Shown here piece after piece: positions 49,501-58,397 of a stretch of DNA of 64,000 nucleotides. The notes under the pieces were generated by a model. That model had not been told where the DNA came from. It saw only the letters and a list, made by a program, of their open reading frames with translations, and made no database searches. The stretch lies in assembly GCF_040537815.1 (NCBI RefSeq), contig NZ_JBEWSZ010000001.1, forward strand, positions 4,650,001 through 4,714,000, read 5' to 3'. The position numbers were made by a program, and so were the translations under genes. The DNA comes from Mesorhizobium shangrilense. GTDB taxonomy: Bacteria > Pseudomonadota > Alphaproteobacteria > Rhizobiales > Rhizobiaceae. How positions within the stretch are numbered: the first letter of the stretch is position 1; the number at the start of each line of letters is the position of its first letter.

Positions 49501-52221
49501 GCGCGATGCTTCGTCCTCTAGATCCGTGACGCGGGAGAGGCCTGCACTTGCGCGTGCCAGCACCTGAACCGCAAGCTGCTCCATCGTCAGGCCGCCGACG
49601 GCTGAGGGCAACGTGCGCATGACGGGATGCTGGGCAGAGAGGATGGCCTGGGCCTCGCTTTGCCGCGAAACCGCAAACCGGCCGGCGAGTACCGTCTCCT
49701 CCGGGTTCAGCGCGCCGCCTTGCGCCTGGCGCTCGAAGAGCAGCACCGCACGCGCGCTATCGGCCATGCCGTCGACCAGCGTCTGCCGCAAGGCATCGAG
49801 CCAATGAGATTTGGCGACGCCGACCGCAAGCTTGGCCGCGTCCTGCCGGCTGTCCGAAAAAAGAACCAGCTTGCGGCGCACATCCTCAGGTGGCGACCCG
49901 GCAGTTGGTTGAGGCGGTGCGATCTCGCGCAGCAGCGAGTCCGACAGCACCTGCGCGACCTTCTGGAAGCCGGTACGCTGGGTCCGGATCGGAGCCGAGC
50001 TAGCCATTCCGCTCCAATTGGCCTCGCAGTGGGGACACACCGATGGCCGCTCGTTGCGGGCACTCGGAACGGCAGCGCGGAGCGGCACGGGATTTTGATG
50101 AAGGTCGGGAACATGGTAGATCCAGCCCGTCGCGTCCGTGCGCCTGCTCGCGACCTGGATCTCCCCCGTGCGATGGTCGAAGGCAGCCATGCGCCATCGG
50201 CGCGTGACGCCCTCCTGGACCCAGCTGTCGCGCTGCGGCTGGCGCAACGTTCCGTCGGGCATCCGAGCCGGCCAATAGATGGCGTAGTTGTCGTAGTCGC
50301 GGTCGTTCGCCGAATGATCCGGAGCTTTTTCGATGTTCGGATCATCCGGCACGAGCGACCAGACGTTTGGCTGTAGCGTGCGGCGGTAGCCGCCGAGGAA
50401 GATATCGCCGCAGGGCTCGCAGTAGAGCATTTCGAGCACACGCGATCCGCACGCGCACGTGGTTGTCGGCCGGTCGAAAAGGCGTCCGACAGGAATACTT
50501 GCATCTGCCCAGGACGCTTGGGTGCACTGGGGATTGCTGCACGCCCAGACCCCTTGGACGTTGCGGAAGAAGAGGTGTACCCGAACCGGAAGCAGTGGTG
50601 TGCTGCCGGCGGACTGTGCAGGTGCCATGGCCGCCACGATGCCTGCAGCCGAGGCTGTCGCATCTTGAGGCGAGTCGGCGGGAAAGAGTGTGGCGCCGAG
50701 CGCACCGAGAGTTTGGGGCACAATGGTTGGACTCTCATCCGACCCGCCGTTGCAGGCAGCGCGAACGGCTTCGCTAACTCCCGCGGCGTCTAGCACAGCG
50801 CCAAGCTGCTGTGCTTCCGGCAGGGCCGGATCGGGGGCCGGGAGACCTGCCGCGGCCGCGAAAGTGCCGGCGGCGGCGGCGAGACTTATCCCCCCGCCAT
50901 TGGCGACTTGATGTCCAAGGTGCGCCAGCGAGGCCCCGAGGGGGCGCAGCCGGTCCGTGGCACCGGGCGACAGAGGAATTGCGCCGCCTCTTACCAGGTT
51001 GAAGGGGCGTGACCGTCCGAAGAACTGTTGCAAATAGTCCTGCGCACGGGGTTCGTCTTCGCCCAGCGACGCGCTGGACGCCAGAATGCGCAGCTGCCGA
51101 TGGTCTGGATGCAGCCCGAGGCGATCATAGAGAACACGCAGAATGTAACCTACCTCGGTGCCCGGGGTACCTCGATAGCTATGGAGCTCATCGACGACGA
51201 GATGGAAGATGTTGGCCTCGTCAGCCTCCAGCCATTGGCGAGTCTGTTCGAAGATCGGAACCTCGACGTCGCGCATCAGCATGATGTTCAGCATGCTGTA
51301 GTTGGTGATGAGCACGTCTGGTGGTGCATCCTGCATATCCCACCGGCTCCACATCTCGCCGCCGTCGAAGCGCGGAAAGAAGCGTTCCGCGTCGGTGCCC
51401 GCGACCCTCGCAGCCAGCCCGCTGAGCCGCTGCAGCTCGGTGCGCAGATCGCCTTCCGCGCTATTGCGGTCGGGCCGCCCGGCGATCGGCGTCCAGCCGG
51501 TATAGCGGCCGAACCAGAAGCGATTGCCTGGACGGTTCGCGCCGAGCCAAGCACGAACCTGATCGCCATCGAGTGCCAGCCGCAGCCGGGCCATCTGGTC
51601 TTCGGCAAGGGCGTTCAGTGGGTAGAGAACCAGCGCCCGCATCGCAGGCAGACGGCCCCCTTGCTCATGCGCGCGCTGGGAAATTCTTGGATGATAGCGC
51701 CGGTTCCCCGAACCGGGTGGCGGTGGCATCGTCCACCAGTCGTTCCGCGGTGCAGCTGGAAGCACGGGCCAGGCGGCGGACTCTTTGGTGAGTGCTGCGA
51801 GGACAGGAAGATAGATCGACTCGGTCTTTCCCGATCCAGTTCCGGTAAGAATGACGGAATCGTCGCCGTTGACCACGCTCGAACGCAACATTTCAACTTG
51901 GTGTGTGTACAGTTCGATCGGAACGCTAGCTCGAGGCAAAAAGAGGCCCCGCTCGGCAATGCCCGCAAAGTCGCCTACTGACGACGCCGCCCAGCCGGCA
52001 GCTGAGCCAAGTTCGGTGGTAACAGCGGACCGGACGTCATGTCCGCTGCCAGCGTAGGGGGGCTGCGGCTCGATAAGCGGCTCGCGGTAGAGTACGCCAT
52101 CGCGGTCAAGCAGCTGTCGCCGCGCCTGGACTAGTTCCTCAAAGCGCAGGTCGAAGGGGCTGTCGAAATAGCGCAGATATGCAGCCTTTAGGCTTTGGAA
52201 CGTCTGGATTGGATCGCTCAT
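46576..52221 (-). CDS. Large DEAD/DEAH-box helicase with DUF1998 (DruE-like)
   Basis: A superfamily 2 helicase of 1881 residues. Walker A GTGSGKT is at 127-133, the DEAD-box-like DELH at 344-347, SASL follows, and motif VI is QRVGRAGRRG. The C-terminal DUF1998-type zinc region has CDTSCPDCLRSYSN. Size and domain order match DruE, the shared component of Druantia defence systems. With the upstream methyltransferase and two unknown genes the operon matches type II (DruM-F-G-E). It overlaps its upstream neighbour by 4 nt. Confidence 0.8.
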   Translation of the reverse strand: MSDPIQTFQSLKAAYLRYFDSPFDLRFEELVQARRQLLDRDGVLYREPLIEPQPPYAGSGHDVRSAVTTELGSAAGWAASSVGDFAGIAERGLFLPRASVPIELYTHQVEMLRSSVVNGDDSVILTGTGSGKTESIYLPVLAALTKESAAWPVLPAAPRNDWWTMPPPPGSGNRRYHPRISQRAHEQGGRLPAMRALVLYPLNALAEDQMARLRLALDGDQVRAWLGANRPGNRFWFGRYTGWTPIAGRPDRNSAEGDLRTELQRLSGLAARVAGTDAERFFPRFDGGEMWSRWDMQDAPPDVLITNYSMLNIMLMRDVEVPIFEQTRQWLEADEANIFHLVVDELHSYRGTPGTEVGYILRVLYDRLGLHPDHRQLRILASSASLGEDEPRAQDYLQQFFGRSRPFNLVRGGAIPLSPGATDRLRPLGASLAHLGHQVANGGGISLAAAAGTFAAAAGLPAPDPALPEAQQLGAVLDAAGVSEAVRAACNGGSDESPTIVPQTLGALGATLFPADSPQDATASAAGIVAAMAPAQSAGSTPLLPVRVHLFFRNVQGVWACSNPQCTQASWADASIPVGRLFDRPTTTCACGSRVLEMLYCEPCGDIFLGGYRRTLQPNVWSLVPDDPNIEKAPDHSANDRDYDNYAIYWPARMPDGTLRQPQRDSWVQEGVTRRWRMAAFDHRTGEIQVASRRTDATGWIYHVPDLHQNPVPLRAAVPSARNERPSVCPHCEANWSGMASSAPIRTQRTGFQKVAQVLSDSLLREIAPPQPTAGSPPEDVRRKLVLFSDSRQDAAKLAVGVAKSHWLDALRQTLVDGMADSARAVLLFERQAQGGALNPEETVLAGRFAVSRQSEAQAILSAQHPVMRTLPSAVGGLTMEQLAVQVLARASAGLSRVTDLEDEASRRLLTTGMNPGGVDRSVMWTDLDEHQGEWQRLFDWTRFPPDYRPALSGEEQAHRTRIQVAAREAVAETLFSGGRRDLESLKLGYLTFDRMRYAGASAVMQEAADSCIRMLGKRRRIDTHRATVDDTRLPKYARDYLEAVALLNGLVVADFERDVTDLLTRAGVFDQGLLLFRGLFVADAGDIYYECDRCSRIHLHASGGICSGCHAHLRTPLHIGVDDAGQEADYYRWLAVSAGPVFRLNCAELTGQTDKLLARDRQRLFQNITVGAEVPLTDNVDLLSVTTTMEAGVDIGSLLAVMMANMPPMRFNYQQRVGRAGRRGAALSLALTLCRGRSHDDYYFQRPERITADPPPPPYVDTNRPQILLRVLAKEVLRRAFSELNLFTGTAGDSVHGEFGAYDAWTLPPPNPPAGYIGTTVADIIQEWIGNNGAAVTHICDALLVGTRLSGSAAQQLAAINWIATRLVGEITAATQDQSLIQIPLSERLANRGILPMFGFPTRARLLYHKQPTNWPPRQVVDRDLELAVSMFAPGAETVKERTIYTAIGVAHYRPQGPRAVEDANPLGPSVRIGLCGNCQHVETATPDVPACPVCASPAGPNDRDYHPMDLRQPKGFVSYFTKARDYDGVFDFVPRAARPKVGRPAFAIAPHLNFDVGAGQGRLHVVNDNAGRLFQFSQERWAGTDAMIDVAAATAAEEKHAASVGRRPARPLAPTAPIVECALAAISETDMLLLGIRDYGPGRSADPRTPQGRAALYSLAFMLRRAAAVYLDIQDYELKAGIRSQEDPALGTVVGQVFLSDTLENGAGYATHLGTPVVMQELLEMIAQPTPREFHDHLVAHAHADACDTSCPDCLRSYSNLAYHNLLDWRLAVDMAQLALNPAVPLLLSSPRWSRVADVAAVTLEAARPGFTRTVLGGLPALTDGTEALIVTHPLWNTDRAALGPELAAAWDDAERGRGLRVDPQRSFISVFEALRRPV

Positions 52222-53078
52222 GCGAGTCTTAGCCCCGTGATGGCAAGCGTCAGTCTCAAGATTTCAAGCGGGATGCCGGTGAACGAAATTCGCCGGGCGG
52301 CGACATCATAGTGCGGCAGCGCCCCACTGCAGAGAGCAAGGGCTCGGGCGATTGGGGCTGGTGGAAGCAGCTGGCCGGGGAGATCGAGCGTTTCCGACGC
52401 GGAGGACCAGGAAACGGCCTTGAGCTTCGCGACGGCAGCAAGACGGCCGGCTCGGTCATCAATATATGCACAGTCTGATACGTCCATCTTAAGGAGGCTC
52501 ACCCAGTCCCAGTCGCGCTTGATGCGAAAAAAACCGGATTGGGCGGCTGACGCCTCTCCGATTGTGGACTCGACCCAGCCGATCCGTGAGCGAGAAAAGC
52601 GGAGGACTGTTTCCACGCGCCCGCCAACCATTTGGCACGGAATGCGGGGCCAGTCGCGGATTGTAGGGGTGCAAGCCAGAAGGGTAAGCGCGGCATCAAT
52701 CTGCAGGGGAATGCCTGCCGCAGCCGCAACAGCCGCGAGCTCTCCATTGGAAGCCCCTGTCAGCCGGACAACCGCGGGACGCGTGCCGGTCGTGTTGATT
52801 GCGAGTTGCGCGCCTGCCCTTGCGAGCGAATCAAAGACGCTCGGCGTGCGTGCTCCGCACAGAACCGCTGAGACCAGACCGTCTGCACGCTCGGGCAGGC
52901 CAGCGAGCACCGGCGGTGCAATCCTCCAGTTGCTGTTTGGCAGCACTTCCAGATGCCCGAGCGTCGCGAGGTTGTCGACAGTCCGGCGAACAGCACCAGC
53001 ATCAGCAAGGTCAGCGGGTACGTCGCTCAGCCGGCCGGTCCGGCGAAAGGACATCCATTCGAGCAGGCGGTCCGTCAT
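52218..53078 (-). CDS. Druantia II-like component (DruG position), unknown fold
   Basis: About 286 residues from the ATG at 53078 (MTDRLLEWMS). No domain recognised by eye. The N-terminal 60 residues look like a small winged-helix (DVPADLADAGAVRRTVDNLATLGHLEV). It overlaps both neighbours by 4 nt (ATGA), so it is an obligate operon member. Assignment to DruG rests on order in the operon; it could be unrelated. Confidence 0.6.
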   Translation of the reverse strand: MTDRLLEWMSFRRTGRLSDVPADLADAGAVRRTVDNLATLGHLEVLPNSNWRIAPPVLAGLPERADGLVSAVLCGARTPSVFDSLARAGAQLAINTTGTRPAVVRLTGASNGELAAVAAAAGIPLQIDAALTLLACTPTIRDWPRIPCQMVGGRVETVLRFSRSRIGWVESTIGEASAAQSGFFRIKRDWDWVSLLKMDVSDCAYIDDRAGRLAAVAKLKAVSWSSASETLDLPGQLLPPAPIARALALCSGALPHYDVAARRISFTGIPLEILRLTLAITGLRLA

Positions 53079-55483
53079 GTGTGAGGCCTCCTGCTCCGAA
53101 GCTGGCGGGCTCGTTTCTTGGCCTTCCGCCACGCATCCTCGCCGAGTGCATCGGCCTTGATGAGCGGCAGGCGTCGCGCAGTCGCATTCCGCACTGTGGC
53201 AACCCACTCCGCGTCATGCTGCTTGGACGCGTTCTGTGTTGGCGCCGAGCCGAGCCAGACGACCCGGCCTTGCTTCCGCCTCGCTCCTGTCGCCGAAAGA
53301 AGGAACGCGGGCGGTTCAGCCGTGAGGCCGACAGACACGGCTAAATCGTCGCGCTGCCTAAGCTGCGTTGCACCCGATCTTGCGCCTAGCGCTACCAGCG
53401 TGTGCAACGCCTCGTGCGCGATTACCATCTCGCCAGCTGGGCCAAGGACTAGGGCACCACAAATTCGCGCCCGAGCCCAAGGACCCTTGGCATTTTCTCC
53501 GAAGCGCGCCGGGTAAGCATCCCAAAAATCCCAGCCGCCAGACAGCCAGGGGTCGGCCGCGATCTCGTACGAAACGGACGGGCCTGGTACGACGTCGACC
53601 ATGTGCTGGCCAGGGGTGTCCCATCCAGGTGCGACCCACGTGCCGTCGGAAGAAAGCGTGGCTGGCTGGTCGCCGATCGTCACCGAAGCGCCGCCCGGCG
53701 CTGGATTGATGGAAATGCCGGGCGGATGGCCGGCAGCATAGACCCGCGGCCGGATCGCGAGACCTCCATCAAAGACGATCTCAAGGTTCTTCCCCGGGTC
53801 GAGTGGACGGAGGCCAGCCGGGAGCGGCGGCGTGGCGGAACGCATCGGCGTATAGCCCGAGAGCACTATCCAGCCTTCTGGAATGCCGTGCCAGTGCTCA
53901 AGCAGTTGCGGGGCTGGTGACCCGGTGGATTCCGCGGCGACGCGTACGGCTTCCGCGTCAGTGGAACGGCAAAGCAGGGTATGCGCAATGCCAGCGCTTA
54001 CCGCGCTGACTGAAATCAAGTCGGGCTCGTTGGGGTCTGCAGCGAAAACGTGAACCTGTCGTGCGCTGCGCAGCCACTGGAGACGCTCAGTGCTTACTAG
54101 GCGGAGTTCGCCTTCCAGAAGCTCACTCGTCCACGGGAGATCCAAGTCATCATAGCGTCTTTCGTCATACGCCTCCACGGTATGGCTGGCGGCCGCAACA
54201 ACGGTGACGCGCGCGGGAAATCCATCTGGACGTGTCATCACCACGGATAGCCTTGCCGTGCGGCGGATCGGACGAAGGGATAGGCGCAGCTTGGCTTCGG
54301 CTGGTGGAGGAAGCGCCAGCCCCGGAGCACCTGCGTAGGGCTGTGCTGGTGGATCACTCGGCGCAACCGTCCGGCGTTTTCCTCGGCGGTCCCTATGAAC
54401 GGCAGGCTGTCTGGACTGGGGCTCAAACAGGGCGGGAGCTTCCGGCGGAGGCTCGGTGGCTCCGTTTCCGGCGAGGTTGTCAGTTTCTGTCGAGCGATCA
54501 TCGACGGCCGACAGCGTTGACCCATCGGTAGCATCGACGCTGGCTTGCAATTCTACGTCCGGCGCTTCCTGGTGAATGGAGCTGGCCAGATCGTCGGCGA
54601 GATTGTCGTGTGGGAGATCGGGTATGCAATCTGCGGCCGCAATGGTGGTGTAGTCCAGCTGCAGCGCCCCATCGTCCACCGCTTCCACCGGGGCGGCAAC
54701 ATCCTCATCGAGGGGAGTTGCGGTCTCACCGGCCGCCGCGGCTGCGACGCCGGGGCCTTCCATTTGCTGAGGCGGCTTACCGGTGTCGGTAGGAAGCAGG
54801 GCCGGCTCGGTTTGGACCATCGCGGTGCTCGTGGGCATCGGACCCAACGGTATTTCGGCGACAGGTCCTGCCGGCGACTCTGGAGACGGGTCATAGATGC
54901 TCGGTACGGGCGGGTGGAACGAGCCACCAGCCAATTCCCGCTTGGGGAAATCCCGCGTCGGGTCTGCCGCTTCTGGGATGCTCGGGATTTCCTCCAAGGG
55001 AACCTGAGGGACCTCGTCGAGGTCGGCCGACATGATATCCTGCTCGATGCGGATCGCGCTGGTGCGAGTGGGCGTCCGATCCAGTGACGCTTCGGCTACT
55101 GCCATCGGCGGCGATCCTGGTGGCGGGCCGGACGCGATAGGCTCGACTGAAAGGGATCCGCTGTTAGCGACTTCCTGCTCGAGGACCGCTTCGACCGAGA
55201 CTGCGGTCCATGAGTTGATAGGGACGACGTTCATGGGAGAACGCAATGCAGGCTCGCTTACGCTACTCTGCGTTCGACGCAGGTATACGCCGCCAAGGTG
55301 GTCGCTTCCGTCTGCGTCGCCGTCGTCGGCGGCACGCTCGGCAGGTGCTGTAACCGCGACCGTCGCAACGCGCGCTCCTGTCTTGAGGCCGTTCAGGCGC
55401 GTCAGCCAGCGTGGAGCCCGTCGGCCCAGTGCTTTCGTGAGCGCCTCCAAGAACCCGCCAAAAACAAGAAGAAGCTTCTCCAT
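53075..55483 (-). CDS. Druantia II-like component (DruF position), large unknown protein
   Basis: An 802-residue protein. A short hydrophobic N-terminus (MEKLLLVFGGFLEALTKAL) is followed by about 300 residues of low-complexity acidic/proline-rich sequence, then a globular part with beta-rich, immunoglobulin-like stretches (VTIGDQPATLSSDGTW, PGQHMVDVVPG). A C-terminal region ends in a basic tail. It starts 5 nt after the methyltransferase stop. DruF assignment is by order and size. Confidence 0.6.
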   Translation of the reverse strand: MEKLLLVFGGFLEALTKALGRRAPRWLTRLNGLKTGARVATVAVTAPAERAADDGDADGSDHLGGVYLRRTQSSVSEPALRSPMNVVPINSWTAVSVEAVLEQEVANSGSLSVEPIASGPPPGSPPMAVAEASLDRTPTRTSAIRIEQDIMSADLDEVPQVPLEEIPSIPEAADPTRDFPKRELAGGSFHPPVPSIYDPSPESPAGPVAEIPLGPMPTSTAMVQTEPALLPTDTGKPPQQMEGPGVAAAAAGETATPLDEDVAAPVEAVDDGALQLDYTTIAAADCIPDLPHDNLADDLASSIHQEAPDVELQASVDATDGSTLSAVDDRSTETDNLAGNGATEPPPEAPALFEPQSRQPAVHRDRRGKRRTVAPSDPPAQPYAGAPGLALPPPAEAKLRLSLRPIRRTARLSVVMTRPDGFPARVTVVAAASHTVEAYDERRYDDLDLPWTSELLEGELRLVSTERLQWLRSARQVHVFAADPNEPDLISVSAVSAGIAHTLLCRSTDAEAVRVAAESTGSPAPQLLEHWHGIPEGWIVLSGYTPMRSATPPLPAGLRPLDPGKNLEIVFDGGLAIRPRVYAAGHPPGISINPAPGGASVTIGDQPATLSSDGTWVAPGWDTPGQHMVDVVPGPSVSYEIAADPWLSGGWDFWDAYPARFGENAKGPWARARICGALVLGPAGEMVIAHEALHTLVALGARSGATQLRQRDDLAVSVGLTAEPPAFLLSATGARRKQGRVVWLGSAPTQNASKQHDAEWVATVRNATARRLPLIKADALGEDAWRKAKKRARQLRSRRPHT

Positions 55484-55488
55484 GAGTG

Positions 55489-56667
55489 CTATCGGCCAGC
55501 GTTCGCTGGCTGTTGGATGAGCAGGCCCGAGACGACACGGGCGACAGCACGCCCCATAAGAGGGGGAACGGCGTTGCCGACCTGCTTCAACTGCTGGCGT
55601 TCGCTCCCGTGGAAGACAAAGCCGTCGTGAAAGGACTGGAGTCGCGCGGCCTCACGGACGGTGATCCACCGGTCGAATTTCGGGTGTATCCACTCCGAAA
55701 GGTCGCGGTGCATCTGGGCCAGGATTGTGTAGGAAGGTTTCTTAGGATCGAGACGGCGCCACTTGTGGCCGCGAGTGCCTGTCCAGAGGGTTGCCGGAAG
55801 TGAATCGCCACGGGCGCCTGGCCGGATTGCCGCGATTATCTTTTTGCGCCGAGCTTCGATGCCCTTGGTGTGGTGATTGTGAAGCACGTCCTCGGAAATG
55901 TTCGCCCGCTTGCTCGCGGAGCTGAGCAAGGCGTGGTCCCAGTCCAGCCGCATGAGTTTCTGGAAATCGGAATACCGCCCGCCAGACTTCTTTGGATAGC
56001 GGAGTGGCCCGTCGTCTGCTGATACCGCTCCAGGAAGGTCGGATAGTGCTTCGTGGACAGTGACGGTGCCACCAGTCTTTTCACGCTCGACCAGAGCCTT
56101 AAGAACCTCGTCAAAGTTCCCAGTGAACGGCTGGTTATCCCGGATGCCAAATACAAATACGCGCCGCCGGTGTTGCGGAACCCCAAAATCCGAAGCGACA
56201 GCGGGAAGGACCGCCGTCCGCGAGTATCCAGCTTCCCGAAACGCGTCGACAATCTTCGTTTTGAAGTGGCCATTCTTCATGGCCACCATGTTGGGAACAT
56301 TCTCCATTACGAAGGCGCGCGGCTGCAAAACCCGCACAACGCGCACGAACTCCTCGTAGAGGCGATTCCGCGGATCGTCCAAGTTGCGGGGGCCGATCTG
56401 GCTGAAACCTTGGCAGGGCGGACCGCCGTAGACCATGTCGATCTGTCGAGCAGCCAGTTCGCCCAGGTTCGGCACGCCGGGCTGCTCATCGTGCAGGAAG
56501 CGGACAATGTCGCCCTTGAAGAGCGCGACGTCGCCGAAGTTGGCTGCGTGAGTCAGGCACGCCTGAGCGTCCGACTCTACAGCGCAAACAACATCCCAGC
56601 CTGCGAGTCGCACCCCCTCACAGAATCCGCCCGCTCCGCTGAACAGCGATACAGCGGTCAGCGTCAT
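55489..56667 (-). CDS. DNA C5-cytosine methyltransferase (DruM-like)
   Basis: A 392-residue methyltransferase. Motif I SLFSGAGGFCEG, motif IV GGPPCQGFSQ with catalytic Cys85, motif VI ENVPNM, motif VIII QHRRRVF and motif X GNAVPPLMGR are present. It probably protects self DNA from the system encoded downstream. It is the first gene of the six-gene operon. The recognition sequence is unknown. Confidence 0.93.
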   Translation of the reverse strand: MTLTAVSLFSGAGGFCEGVRLAGWDVVCAVESDAQACLTHAANFGDVALFKGDIVRFLHDEQPGVPNLGELAARQIDMVYGGPPCQGFSQIGPRNLDDPRNRLYEEFVRVVRVLQPRAFVMENVPNMVAMKNGHFKTKIVDAFREAGYSRTAVLPAVASDFGVPQHRRRVFVFGIRDNQPFTGNFDEVLKALVEREKTGGTVTVHEALSDLPGAVSADDGPLRYPKKSGGRYSDFQKLMRLDWDHALLSSASKRANISEDVLHNHHTKGIEARRKKIIAAIRPGARGDSLPATLWTGTRGHKWRRLDPKKPSYTILAQMHRDLSEWIHPKFDRWITVREAARLQSFHDGFVFHGSERQQLKQVGNAVPPLMGRAVARVVSGLLIQQPANAGR

Positions 56668-56927
56668 TGTGTGCTGCCCTTTAGACTTTGCCCGCGTCTA
56701 CTGCGACCGATGTTTGGAATTCGTTTGAACGAGCTACGCCCCATAGTCCCCCATCACGACCTGCGAGTCTTTGGCTCCCGCAGATCCTCCCTCGCTACAA
56801 GCCGCGCCTGGCCCCCGAAACTTCAGACGCACTGCGCGCCGGTAGAACGGCGCTTTCCCGAGGCAATGATATCCGTGTGGTGATCCTAGGCGCTTTTCCC
56901 ACGAAACAGTATAGACTGAAGAACTCT

Positions 56928-57788
56928 ATGTTCTCCAGCCCGCATAATACGGTGGCCTCATTGTCCCCAACTCGTCTTACGAGTCTCCTTCTGGTTGAGG
57001 AGCGCCTCCTAGAAGCCAAGTATTTTGCTCGTCGGCTCGCGAAGCAGAACGATAGGGACAGGTTCGGCTACGAGTTGAATGCGTTCCTAGCGGCCGCACG
57101 CAGCGTAACCTTCCTGGTGCAGAAAGAGATGGTCAGAGTCCCCGGGTTTGCCCATTGGTGGGACGGCCAGCGGCGCGATCTTTCGAACGACTCCGCCGCG
57201 AGGTTCTTTCTAGAGCTGCGTAACTTTTCCCAGAAGGAGGGACGTGTGTCCGTGGTCGGCGGCTCACTTGGCCGGGGCCGATGGTCGTACCGGTTCGCAG
57301 GAAACTCAGAGCGTGTACCGGCGTCCTTGCTACATCGTGACGTCGCGGACTGCTGCCACGAGCATGTAGGGAAGCTTGCAAGAGTTGTCCTGTCCTGTGC
57401 AGAAGCATTCCCGTATCAGAGCTGCCCGCGGATGGCGCTGACACCCGAAGGAGTCGTTGCGCTGCAGCTTTCCCTAGAGCAGGTAGAGGAGTCGCTCGGA
57501 TTTCCGCGCGGGTGGACGGAGACCGGCGATCCAACAAGCCGCGACCGGCGCATCCAGGTTCTGCGCGAACATGTGGACGGTGTCGACTTCGCTGCAATCA
57601 GTCGACAGGCGAACTGGAAGCCGAAAGCAGCGCCGCCATCGGATGTGCCTGCGTCCACTTTCTCCGAGCAGATCCTTACATCGTTGGTACGACAGCTCGA
57701 AGGATCTGAGCGGCGCGTTATTACCGCTGAGCTCGCGGCGGAGCTGCTTCTTGGTGGAGGTTCCGACGCCAGCGCGAGAGACTCGTGA
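56928..57788 (+). CDS. Hypothetical helical protein, divergent from the methyltransferase
   Basis: About 286 residues from the ATG at 56928 (MFSSPHNTVAS). The open frame reaches back to 56688, but that part overlaps the promoter region and looks non-coding. The helical segment YELNAFLAAARSVTFLVQKEM is typical of an uncharacterised HEPN-like family. The C-terminal part has a short repeat of basic/acidic helices. Possibly part of the defence locus; no function assigned. Confidence 0.55.
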   Translation: MFSSPHNTVASLSPTRLTSLLLVEERLLEAKYFARRLAKQNDRDRFGYELNAFLAAARSVTFLVQKEMVRVPGFAHWWDGQRRDLSNDSAARFFLELRNFSQKEGRVSVVGGSLGRGRWSYRFAGNSERVPASLLHRDVADCCHEHVGKLARVVLSCAEAFPYQSCPRMALTPEGVVALQLSLEQVEESLGFPRGWTETGDPTSRDRRIQVLREHVDGVDFAAISRQANWKPKAAPPSDVPASTFSEQILTSLVRQLEGSERRVITAELAAELLLGGGSDASARDS

Positions 57789-57841
57789 CCGTAAACCCTC
57801 GTCCAGCCAGTGGACTATGACAACAAGTAGGATCGCACGTC

Positions 57842-58369
57842 GTGACCTTCAGAGCACGCAACGTTCTTGATGACTGCCGTGTCGGGCTGTCAATGCTCGA
57901 GGATGAAACAGACGTTCGTAGGTGGCGCGTTCATTGGGCGGCGTCCGTCGCGCTGATACGTGCGGTTGGCCACGTGCTCGACAAAGTGGATGGCGAGGAT
58001 CCGATCATCAAGCAGGCAGCAAGCGCCGCGTTCAAACAGTGGAAGGGTGCGGATCCAAGGCACGAGATCTTCCGCGAGTTCATCGAGCGCGAGCGCAACA
58101 ACCTGCTCAAGGAGTATCGCAGCGATGTTCACCCGGACGCGGAGGTTGCCTTGGCATTCGAGTTCTCGGCACAGCCCGCGAGCGGCGGTGTTCCCGTCAG
58201 ATATGCTCAAATCGCTGAAATTGATGAGAATATCTACAGACCGTTTCTCGGCGGCGCGTGGGAAGGAATCGATGCTAGGGACGTCTTGAGTGACGCCATC
58301 GAGTGGTGGGATGGGGAGCTTACAGCGATCGAGCTCGAAGTCGCTCGCAAGCGATCTGGGGCTAAGTAG
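57842..58369 (+). CDS. Hypothetical protein with degenerate HEPN-like motif
   Basis: A 175-residue helical protein starting with GTG (MTFRARNVLDDCRVGLSML). The segment FREFIERERNNLLKEY resembles HEPN-type R-x4-H, but the His is replaced by Lys. Widely scattered uncharacterised proteins share this layout. It follows the 56928 gene by 53 bp and may be co-transcribed. Confidence 0.55.
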   Translation: MTFRARNVLDDCRVGLSMLEDETDVRRWRVHWAASVALIRAVGHVLDKVDGEDPIIKQAASAAFKQWKGADPRHEIFREFIERERNNLLKEYRSDVHPDAEVALAFEFSAQPASGGVPVRYAQIAEIDENIYRPFLGGAWEGIDARDVLSDAIEWWDGELTAIELEVARKRSGAK

Positions 58370-58397
58370 GCTGGGCGACCTTCATAGAACGCTAGCC

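Noticed and set aside
54545..55087. Plus-strand 180-residue frame
   Set aside because: Antisense to the low-complexity part of the 802-residue protein, which has consistent operon spacing.
44955..56667. DISARM system
   Set aside because: There is a methyltransferase and a DUF1998 helicase, but no DrmC phospholipase-D gene and no separate DrmB; a single 1881-residue helicase fits Druantia type II better.
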